Part shown: in pieces, positions 1-4,541 of the stretch
Layout: every line of letters begins with the position of its first letter
How positions within the stretch are numbered: position 1 is the first letter of the stretch
Assembly: GCF_018260405.1 (NCBI RefSeq)
Contig: NZ_JAGLBG010000126.1
Span: 1-5,139, forward strand
Direction: 5' to 3'
Length of the DNA: 5,139 bases
Source of the DNA: Deinococcus sp.
GTDB taxonomy: Bacteria; Deinococcota; Deinococci; Deinococcales; Deinococcaceae
Position numbers and translations under genes: made by a program
Notes under the pieces: generated by a model
The model's database searches: none
The model's input: only the letters and a program-made list of their open reading frames with translations
What the model was told of the DNA's origin: nothing

Positions 1-456
1 AGCCAGCGCCAGCAACCCCGCGCCCCACAGCATCAGCAGCGTAGAAACATTGACATTCAGCTGCATCCCCTGTGACAAGAAGGCCAGCACCGCCCCAAAC
101 AACACGCCCCCCAGCAGGTACAGCGCCGCGCCCGTTCCAGGCCAGCTGGCCTCAGGCCTGTCGCGCAGGAGGTAGCCCGCCGCGTAGCTGCTGAGCGTAA
201 GCAGCACCAGCCCCCCGAATTTGAGACTCTGCGGCAAAGTGCCCCAGTTGGCGGCCACCAGCGCAATAATGCCCAGCCCCAGCGTCAGCGCCCCGATGAT
301 GGAAATGATGAGGGCGGCAGAGAACTTTGTGCGCCCGTGCTTCACGCTGAGAGCCTCAAAATCCAAGATGGCCTGTGCCTGCTCATTACTAAGCAAATCG
401 GCGGCCCGCCAGCGCTCCAGCTGGGCGGCCAGGGTATCAGGCTGTCTGGCAGACAT
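1..456 (-). CDS. DUF2157-type multi-pass membrane protein, N-terminal part (runs off left edge)
   Basis: The minus strand is open from an ATG at 456-454 to the window edge, giving 152 codons without a stop. The first ~45 residues are soluble and helical, with a Leu/Ala/Glu-rich stretch containing LLSNEQAQAIL. Hydrophobic segments follow at about residues 47-69, 79-97 and 108-128, and another begins near 138. The segment IGALTLGLGIIALVAANWGT, with its Ala-Asn-Trp turn after the first membrane helix, is the hallmark I associate with DUF2157 (predicted membrane proteins of unknown function). The protein should sit in the cytoplasmic membrane; no catalytic motif is visible. There is no Shine-Dalgarno before the ATG. 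Instead a TATACT hexamer ends six bases upstream, which suggests a leaderless mRNA and supports this start. It is transcribed divergently from the acetyltransferase genes. The C-terminal half is outside the window. Confidence 0.8.
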   Translation of the reverse strand, partial: MSARQPDTLAAQLERWRAADLLSNEQAQAILDFEALSVKHGRTKFSAALIISIIGALTLGLGIIALVAANWGTLPQSLKFGGLVLLTLSSYAAGYLLRDRPEASWPGTGAALYLLGGVLFGAVLAFLSQGMQLNVNVSTLLMLWGAGLLALA

Positions 457-462
457 GGTTTG

Positions 463-476
463 AGTATATGAGTATA
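463..476 (-). promoter_or_regulatory. Tandem TATACT -10 elements for the DUF2157 gene; likely leaderless transcript
   Basis: On the minus strand TATACT occurs at 476-471 and again at 468-463, eight bases apart. The proximal copy ends six bases before the ATG, so initiation about six or seven bases downstream would start the mRNA at or next to the start codon. This is the layout of the leaderless promoters known to be frequent in Deinococcus, and it fits the missing Shine-Dalgarno. No good -35 is visible at the usual distance. An inverted repeat, CGCCAC at 492-497 and GTGGCG at 507-512, lies just upstream and might be an operator. Confidence 0.55.
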
Positions 477-536
477 AAGTTCTGTGCAGGCCGCCACGAA
501 ACAAATGTGGCGCGGCTACGCTCTGAGGTAAGTGCC

Positions 537-566
537 TGGACACGCTTATCAACTTGCAGGTATAGT
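537..566 (+). promoter_or_regulatory. Sigma-A-like promoter, TGGACA-18-TATAGT
   Basis: TGGACA at 537-542 matches the -35 consensus in five of six bases, and TATAGT at 561-566 matches the -10 in five of six, with an 18-base spacer. Transcription would start near 573 and run into the first acetyltransferase gene through a leader of about 220 bases. The prediction rests only on consensus match and position in the divergent gap. Confidence 0.45.
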
Positions 567-792
567 GTATGAATATGCAAACAGGCCAGCGCACCTAAAG
601 GTCTGCAAAAGGTCTGAATGTCCAGAGAGATTCCCACCAATGCCACACAAAATTTGCCTATGCTCTTACTTAAGCAGGGTGAGTCTAAGCCTTTTGGTCT
701 GTATGAAAATCCAGTCTGTATGCAGGTGAGGCGACGAAGCCCCTCATCACTGCCCAAAGTTGTTCGCCCATCATTGCCAAAGGAGCCTCCGC

Positions 793-1287
793 ATGACCCT
801 CAACCCGGCCCTCACTGACACCCATATTCGCCTGCTGCAAGCTGCGCCCGGCGACTTCGGCACCATTCACACGCTGCTGAAAGAATGCGGCCTGTATACC
901 TCCAGCATCACCCCCGAAGGCTCGACCTACTGGCTCGCTATGCTGGACGGCCTGCCCGGCGGCTGCATCGGTCTAGAGCACGGCAACGGCGTGTCGCTCA
1001 TCCGTTCGACGGCGGTGCTGCCTCAATTCCGTGGGCACGGGCTGGGGCGGGCGCTGGTCAGCTCGGCCCTGACGCAGGCCAGTCTGCGCGGCGACCACAC
1101 GGTGTATCTGTTCAGCTCCGAGGCAGGCGACTACTGGCAGCGCTTCGGCTTCGTGCCTAGTAGCCCAGCAGAAGTCGAAGCCGCTTTGCCAGAAGCCCCT
1201 CAGGTCAAAAGCGGCGTGCTTAGGGGCTGGATTCAGGACGAACAGGTCTGGAAGAGGGCCATGCCGCAACCCAGGGCCGCTGGATGA
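793..1287 (+). CDS. GNAT-family N-acetyltransferase, ArsN2-like (tandem paralogue 1)
   Basis: This 164-residue single-domain protein should transfer an acetyl group from acetyl-CoA to an amine in the cytoplasm; the substrate is unknown. The acetyl-CoA-binding motif A is clear at residues 80-85 (RGHGLG), after the beta-4 strand GVSLIRSTAVLP. A conserved YWQRFGF segment follows at about 114-120, as in GNAT folds. The layout (GLEHG, LLR/LIR-x-x-AV, RGxGLG, YLF, FGF) resembles the ArsN2-like group, named after genes in arsenic operons, but no arsenic genes are visible here, so that role is not implied. I chose the ATG at 793 because AGGAG at 781-785 sits seven bases upstream. A TTG at 760 would extend the frame by 11 residues but has no ribosome-binding site. 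The next gene, 120 bases downstream, is a close paralogue. Confidence 0.85.
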   Translation: MTLNPALTDTHIRLLQAAPGDFGTIHTLLKECGLYTSSITPEGSTYWLAMLDGLPGGCIGLEHGNGVSLIRSTAVLPQFRGHGLGRALVSSALTQASLRGDHTVYLFSSEAGDYWQRFGFVPSSPAEVEAALPEAPQVKSGVLRGWIQDEQVWKRAMPQPRAAG

Positions 1288-1338
1288 ACGGGGCAGCTCA
1301 GACAACCACACGTTCCGGGCGGGCCGTGCGCTATGCTA

Positions 1339-1367
1339 CTGACACGCAAAACCTGAAACCCTATTCC
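1339..1367 (+). promoter_or_regulatory. Weak candidate promoter upstream of the second acetyltransferase
   Basis: CTGACA at 1339-1344 matches the -35 consensus in five of six bases. At a 17-base spacing comes TATTCC (1362-1367), a poor -10 that keeps only the TAT start. The 120-base gap between the two paralogues could hold a separate promoter, but co-transcription from upstream is just as plausible. Confidence 0.2.
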
Positions 1368-1407
1368 GCTCCGGCGGTTCCCAGTTCATTTCATACAGGA
1401 GACCACC

Positions 1408-1857
1408 ATGCCCGACCTTCAAATGCGCCTCGCCAAGCAGGAAGACAAGGACACTGTAACCACCGTATTTCGCGAGGCTGGGCTGGATACTGGCGCGGCA
1501 CTGGCGAACGGGACGACCTACTGGGTCATGGAGCGCGAAGGGCAAGCGGTCGGAGCCATCGGTCTGGAGCATGGCGACGGGGTCAGCCTGCTGCGCGGCG
1601 CGGCGGTCATGCCCTCAGCACGCGGCGCGGGTCTGGGCCGCCGACTGGTCATGAGCGCTGTGGAGTACGCGCAGGGGCGCGGCGACCGGGCCATTTACAT
1701 GTTCAGCAAGGGCAACGACTGGGGCACTTTCGGCTTTACCCAGGTGCCGCTGGCGGTAGTTATGGGCGAAATCCCCGATGCGCCGCAAATCCAGGCGTAC
1801 AAGGCCAGAGGCGAGCGCCCCGGCGGCACCACCTGGATGCGCGACCTGACCCAGTAA
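1408..1857 (+). CDS. GNAT-family N-acetyltransferase, ArsN2-like (tandem paralogue 2)
   Basis: This 149-residue acetyltransferase is closely related to the preceding gene. Both share the block GLEHGxGVSLxRxxAVxP followed by RGxGLGRxLVxSA. Motif A, which binds the pyrophosphate of acetyl-CoA, lies at residues 72-77 (RGAGLG). The FGF segment at 108-110 and the PDAPQIQAY stretch near 124-131 also align with the first copy (PEAPQVKS). The similarity starts near the N-terminus and runs through almost the whole protein, which points to tandem duplication followed by divergence. The start is well supported: AGGAG at 1397-1401 lies six bases before the ATG. The gene ends with TAA 82 bases before the third acetyltransferase on the same strand, so co-transcription is likely. 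The substrate cannot be deduced. Confidence 0.85.
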   Translation: MPDLQMRLAKQEDKDTVTTVFREAGLDTGAALANGTTYWVMEREGQAVGAIGLEHGDGVSLLRGAAVMPSARGAGLGRRLVMSAVEYAQGRGDRAIYMFSKGNDWGTFGFTQVPLAVVMGEIPDAPQIQAYKARGERPGGTTWMRDLTQ

Positions 1858-1939
1858 GGTGCGTAGAGGCCAAAACGCGGTACACGCCTATGCTGTTGCC
1901 CGCGCACCGCGTCTTGCGTACCTGGCACGGGGGTAAGTC

Positions 1940-2470
1940 ATGACCTTCCTTTCCCTCGATTCCATCGCCATCCCCGACGTTCACCCGGACGCGCCCCTCA
2001 GATCGCGTAAGGCCAGACTCTCGGATATAGACGCCATTCATGAACTGATCGGCTACTGGGCTAGCCGGGGGCAGATGCTGGTGCGTTCCAGGGCGCTGTT
2101 GGCCGAAACCATCCGGGATTTTCACCTAATCTTTGCCGAAGCCCACGCGGGAAAACCGGGCGGCCTGGTCGGTGTGTGCGGTCTGCATATCCTGGCCCCC
2201 GACCTGGCCGAGGTTCGCGGCCTCGCCATTCATCCCAACATGCAGGGGCGCGGCCTGGGCAAACAGCTGGTGCTGGCCTGCGAGGTAGAGGCGCGGGCGA
2301 TTGACCTTCCAGCCCTGTTCGCCTGGACGTACCAGCAGACTTTTTTCGAGCGCTGCGGCTTTGTACGCATCGAAAAGACCAGCCTGCACCCCAAAGTCTG
2401 GTCAGAATGCCAGCGCTGCGCCTTTTTCGAGAACTGCAACGAGATTGCCATGTTCAAGTCTTTGGCCTGA
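1940..2470 (+). CDS. ArgA-like single-domain GNAT (short N-acetylglutamate synthase type)
   Basis: This 176-residue GNAT protein resembles short ArgA-type enzymes, which acetylate glutamate as the first step of arginine synthesis and lack the N-terminal amino-acid-kinase domain of classical ArgA. Supporting features in order are RKARLSDIDAIHELI (23-37), the RGQMLVRS segment (43-50), DLAEVRGLAIHP (88-99), the acetyl-CoA motif QGRGLG (102-107), TYQQTFFERCGF (130-141), and a C-terminal PKVWSECQRC...CNEIAM block (151-171). Cysteines 157, 160 and 166 (C-x2-C-x5-C) match a cysteine-containing tail I recall in many short ArgA proteins. A GGGGG tract at 1929-1933 serves as a mediocre ribosome-binding site, with no better alternative start. 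carA begins 157 bases downstream, which supports a role in arginine supply. A GNAT of other substrate specificity remains possible. Confidence 0.75.
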   Translation: MTFLSLDSIAIPDVHPDAPLRSRKARLSDIDAIHELIGYWASRGQMLVRSRALLAETIRDFHLIFAEAHAGKPGGLVGVCGLHILAPDLAEVRGLAIHPNMQGRGLGKQLVLACEVEARAIDLPALFAWTYQQTFFERCGFVRIEKTSLHPKVWSECQRCAFFENCNEIAMFKSLA

Positions 2471-2525
2471 CACGCCCTTGTGCGGCCTGACCACTTTCTG
2501 CGCCTCCTCGTTCACGCCGCAAAAC

Positions 2526-2555
2526 ATGACATTGGCTTACACCCGACCTGATAAT
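2526..2555 (+). promoter_or_regulatory. carA promoter, ATGACA-18-GATAAT
   Basis: ATGACA at 2526-2531 and GATAAT at 2550-2555 each match the sigma-A consensus in five of six bases, with an 18-base spacer. Transcription would start near 2562, leaving a leader of about 66 bases before carA. It is the best-scoring promoter-like pair in this gap by eye. Confidence 0.55.
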
Positions 2556-2627
2556 CTAAGCGGTCGAGAGCTGCTTCTCAGCTTCCACCATGAAACGCGC
2601 CCAGCGAGGCGGTATGGAGGTCCATCT
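2556..2627 (+). promoter_or_regulatory. carA leader with small hairpin and upstream mini-ORF
   Basis: The predicted leader contains an inverted repeat, AGCTG at 2569-2573 and CAGCT at 2579-2583, with a five-base loop. An upstream ATG at 2590 opens a 13-codon frame (MKRAQRGGMEVHL). Its TGA stop at 2629-2631 overlaps the carA ATG at 2628 in an ATGA arrangement. The mini-ORF has no Shine-Dalgarno of its own, so translation is uncertain. No PyrR-type anti-antiterminator or ARG-box palindrome was evident. The GGAGGT at 2616-2621, six bases before the carA ATG, is a strong ribosome-binding site and fixes the carA start. Confidence 0.35.
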
Positions 2628-3812
2628 ATGATCCGTAAAGAACGCGCCATTCTCGCCCTTGAAGACGGCACCATCTACCGCGGTTACGCGTTCGGGCACC
2701 GTGGGGAAACCATCGGTGAGGTCGTCTTCAACACGTCTATGACCGGCTATCAGGAAATCATGACCGACCCCAGTTACAACGGGCAAATCGTGACGATCAC
2801 CTACCCGCATGTCGGCAACTACGGCGTGGCGATCTATGACATGGAGAGCAACAAGCCCTACGTGCGCGGCTTCATCGCGCGGGAATTTAGCGGCGAATAC
2901 AGCAACTACCGCGCCCAGCAGTCGCTCGACTCGTTTATGCAGCAGTACGGCGTGGTTAGTATTCAGGGCATCGATACGCGGGCACTCGTGCGCCGCCTGC
3001 GCGAGGGCGGTGTGGTCAAGGGCGTCATCGCCCACCGCTCGTATACCCATCCTGAAGACCCATACGGCGAATTCACTTCAGCTGAGGAGCAGGTTTACGC
3101 GCAGCGGGCCAGCGATCATCAGGACATCGACGGCCACGACATGACCAGGGAAGTGACCACGCCGCTGCCTTACGCCTTTCCTACTCTGCGCCAGGGAAAA
3201 CGCGTGGTACTCATGGATTTCGGCATCAAACACACCATCATCGAGCGGCTGGCCGAGGTCGGCATCGAACCCATCGTGGTTCCGGCGCACACCACCCCGG
3301 CGCAGATTATGGCGCTGCAACCGCACGGCCTGTTTTTGTCTAACGGCCCCGGCGATCCCGCACCGCTGGAATATGCCCACAAAACCGCCTGGGAAATGAT
3401 GGGGCTGCTCCCGACCTTTGGAATCTGCCTGGGGCACCAGATTCTAGGGTTGGCCGCGGGCGGCAAGACTTTCAAGATGAAATTCGGACATCGGGGCGGG
3501 AACCAGCCGGTCAAGAACCTCTTGACGGGTACGGTCGAGATCACCAGCCAGAATCACGGCTACGCCGTGGACCTCGCCAGCATTCCGAACGGCACCTTCG
3601 TTGCCACCCATGTCAACCTCAACGACGGCACGCTCGAAGGCATGGCACACACGCGCTACCCGGTGTTTTCGGTGCAGTACCACCCCGAAGCCAGCCCCGG
3701 GCCGCACGACAGCCGCTACCTGTTTAACCGTTTCATAGAAGAGATAGATTCATTTGATGGGGGGAATGGTACCCCCATCGCCAAAGCGCAAACAGGCCCA
3801 TTGGGGGTTTGA
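2628..3812 (+). CDS. carA: Carbamoyl-phosphate synthetase small (glutaminase) subunit
   Basis: CarA hydrolyses glutamine and passes ammonia to CarB, which makes carbamoyl phosphate for arginine and pyrimidine synthesis in the cytoplasm. The 394-residue protein is full length for the family (about 380). The N-terminal CPSase domain shows ALEDGTIYRGYAFG (residues 8-21), the FNTSMTGYQEIMTDPSY block (about 37-53) and GIDTRALVRRLRE. The C-terminal class I glutamine amidotransferase domain has SNGPGDP and GICLGHQ with nucleophile Cys267, and QYHPEASPGPHDS with His352 and Glu354, completing the triad. GGAGGT sits six bases before the ATG. The same frame is open upstream to about 2301, but that part overlaps the preceding gene and does not look like CarA. 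A tail of roughly 20 residues after LFNRFIEEID extends beyond the usual end. carB is not in the window. Confidence 0.97.
   Translation: MIRKERAILALEDGTIYRGYAFGHRGETIGEVVFNTSMTGYQEIMTDPSYNGQIVTITYPHVGNYGVAIYDMESNKPYVRGFIAREFSGEYSNYRAQQSLDSFMQQYGVVSIQGIDTRALVRRLREGGVVKGVIAHRSYTHPEDPYGEFTSAEEQVYAQRASDHQDIDGHDMTREVTTPLPYAFPTLRQGKRVVLMDFGIKHTIIERLAEVGIEPIVVPAHTTPAQIMALQPHGLFLSNGPGDPAPLEYAHKTAWEMMGLLPTFGICLGHQILGLAAGGKTFKMKFGHRGGNQPVKNLLTGTVEITSQNHGYAVDLASIPNGTFVATHVNLNDGTLEGMAHTRYPVFSVQYHPEASPGPHDSRYLFNRFIEEIDSFDGGNGTPIAKAQTGPLGV
3756..3779 (+). repeat. Perfect 8-bp inverted repeat inside the 3' end of carA
   Basis: GATGGGGG at 3756-3763 and CCCCCATC at 3772-3779 form a strong hairpin with an eight-base loop, within the codons of the non-conserved CarA tail. 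No T-run follows, so it is not a normal terminator. It may stabilise the 3' end of the mRNA or simply reflect the low-complexity tail. A further small palindrome, GGTTTG-A-CAAACC at 3806-3818, surrounds the stop codon. Confidence 0.5.
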
Positions 3813-3837
3813 CAAACCTCTTTAATAAAGTGATCAT
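3809..3837 (+). promoter_or_regulatory. Candidate promoter overlapping the carA stop codon, TTGACA-17-GATCAT
   Basis: A perfect TTGACA at 3809-3814 contains the carA TGA stop (3810-3812). At a 17-base spacing comes GATCAT (3832-3837), which matches the -10 consensus in four of six bases. Initiation near 3844 would begin exactly at the first helix of the structured RNA downstream. The -10 is imperfect, and the following CATAAA or nearby TAATAA could serve at less usual spacings. Confidence 0.4.
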
Positions 3838-3934
3838 AAAGCAGGATAGCGGAAGTGAGAAATTTCATACGTCGTGGGAAGGTATTCCAACAGTCTGAAA
3901 GCTCACCTTATCCTCGGCTCCTCACTTAAGCCGG

Positions 3935-3967
3935 TATGACTGTTCAGCACACTGACAGTTATGTTTT
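3935..3967 (+). terminator. Hairpin followed by TTTT; possible weak terminator downstream of carA
   Basis: ACTG-T-TCAG at 3939-3947, loop CACA, and CTGA-CAGT at 3952-3959 form an 8-bp stem with one bulged base, extendable by A-U and G-U pairs to 3935-3963. Four T residues follow at 3964-3967, then more T-rich sequence. It could end carA transcripts, or simply be one domain of the leader RNA. The low GC content of the stem makes termination uncertain. Confidence 0.35.
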
Positions 3968-4040
3968 CCGTTTAGTTGTTTTGGAGCGATGAACCATCTG
4001 GCCCAATCGGGCGCCTTGCCAGATGCGGAGCTAGTGGCGC

Positions 4041-4083
4041 GACCGACAGAACGTGGACTTTCCACACTGTCGGTCTTTTTTTT
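4041..4083 (+). terminator. Strong intrinsic terminator directly before a Shine-Dalgarno (attenuator layout)
   Basis: GACCGACAG at 4041-4049 pairs perfectly with CTGTCGGTC at 4067-4075. Inside it GTGGA (4053-4057) pairs with TCCAC (4061-4065) around a three-base loop, and eight T residues follow at 4076-4083. This is a textbook rho-independent terminator on the plus strand. The next bases are GGAGG (4084-4088), the ribosome-binding site of an ATG at 4098. Transcripts must therefore read through the terminator to express the downstream genes, unless an unseen promoter lies within it. Confidence 0.92.
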
Positions 4084-4097
4084 GGAGGTTTCTTAGC

Positions 4098-4540
4098 ATG
4101 AAGGTTTTGCCCACTCTCTTCTTCCCGGCCCTGAACAGCCTGACCCTGACCAGCCTTGCGCTGGCGCAGCGTCCGGCACGTGAGGTTAAGTCCAGCCTCA
4201 ATCAGGCCCTGGTCAGAAGTGAAGTGCCGGGCAAGGCCGAAACCCTGGTATCAGGTCCCCAGACGGTGACGGCGGCAACCTCCTTAAAAAAGACCTCATG
4301 TGACCAACATCTGGCTAGCCACACCACCTCCCAGCGGGCAGTGAGCGGCCCAGTATTCCGCAAAGGGCGGCAGAACGTACCGCAAGAGCACTTGTTAGGC
4401 AACCACCAGTCACGCGGCACCAGCCCACGTGCGGCTGCGTCGCCCACCTTTCCCCGGACAAGTCGTGGAAGCCGAGCTTCCGCGTCAGAGTCAATTCAGT
4501 CAGCCATCATTCCGAGTTCAACCTTTTGTCAAGGAGTTAA
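4098..4540 (+). pseudogene. Decayed small secreted protein gene, frameshifted remnant
   Basis: GGAGG at 4084-4088 precedes an ATG at 4098 by nine bases. The first 24 codons encode a signal peptide (MK, a hydrophobic Leu/Phe/Thr core, then LALAQ). The next part reads VKSSLNQALVRSE, then GKAETLVSGPQTV, similar to small secreted Deinococcus proteins I recall. After about codon 67 the resemblance moves between frames: HVTNI in frame +2 near 4297, AAQYSAKGGRTYRKST in frame +1 at 4345-4392 (the family has an FSxDGGxTY-like motif), and HLSPDKSWKPSFRVRVN in frame +2 at 4445-4495 (a typical C-terminal end). Frame +2 stops with TAA at 4538-4540, one base before the next gene. This suggests a gene of about 150 codons broken by several indels. 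The ATG frame stays open by chance into the next gene. A rapidly evolving intact protein is the alternative. Confidence 0.5.
4531..4536 (+). promoter_or_regulatory. Shine-Dalgarno AAGGAG that fixes the start of the secreted protein
   Basis: AAGGAG lies five bases before the ATG at 4542. It matters because the same reading frame is open upstream to 4098. The strong ribosome-binding site and the signal peptide immediately after 4542 show that the gene starts here and is not a 148-residue-longer fusion. Confidence 0.8.
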
Positions 4541-4541
4541 C

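Larger units (their letters stand above)
457..792. other. Divergent intergenic region with short direct repeats
   Basis: I see no convincing gene here. The region holds the minus-strand -10 pair, the rightward promoter at 537-566, and short repeats. AAAGGTCTG occurs at 597-605 and 608-616, 11 bases apart, about one helical turn. GTCTGTATG occurs at 697-705 and 714-722. A weak hairpin, TGAGG/CCTCA, lies at 726-746. Short open frames on both strands lack ribosome-binding sites and recognisable motifs. Confidence 0.5.
3843..4083 (+). ncRNA. Highly structured leader or small RNA ending in an intrinsic terminator
   Basis: Nearly the whole stretch folds by eye. Domain I is nested: AGGATA (3843-3848) with TATCCT (3909-3914), GTGAG (3855-3859) with CTCAC (3902-3906), TTTCA (3863-3867) with TGAAA (3896-3900), and GGAA/TTCC at 3878-3888. 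A hairpin CGGCT/AGCCG follows directly at 3915-3933. Next comes a hairpin at 3935-3963 (ACTG, bulged T, TCAG, loop CACA, then CTGA-CAGT). The last domain is an 8-bp stem, CATCTGGC/GCCAGATG, at 3995-4025, whose loop can pair with 4036-4040. The RNA ends at the strong terminator 4041-4083, directly before a ribosome-binding site. This is the arrangement of a transcription-attenuating leader or riboswitch. I could not match it to any class I know (c-di-GMP, fluoride, SAM, glycine, THF, cobalamin, SRP, 6S). An independent small RNA is the main alternative. Confidence 0.55.

Noticed and set aside
760..792. A TTG start adding 11 residues to the first acetyltransferase
   Set aside because: There is no ribosome-binding site at a proper distance, while AGGAG at 781-785 fits the ATG at 793.
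457..792. Deinococcus radiation/desiccation response motif (RDRM) palindrome
   Set aside because: I looked for a TTATGTCATTGACATAA-like palindrome in the intergenic regions and found no acceptable match.
2464..2487. Terminator after the ArgA-like gene
   Set aside because: The GGCC/GGCC plus CAC/GTG pairing is short and interrupted, and no T-run follows.
2301..2627. An upstream extension of the carA frame by 109 codons
   Set aside because: It overlaps the ArgA-like gene in another frame, does not resemble CarA, and the strong GGAGGT at 2616-2621 supports the ATG at 2628.
3981..4083. A tRNA or a known riboswitch (c-di-GMP, fluoride, glutamine/glnA type)
   Set aside because: There is no cloverleaf or T-loop sequence, and the invariant core bases of those riboswitches are missing or out of order.
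4202..4447. A minus-strand 81-codon ORF within the decayed gene
   Set aside because: It has no recognisable motif and no clear ribosome-binding site, and it lies opposite plus-strand sequence with signal-peptide and family-like motifs.
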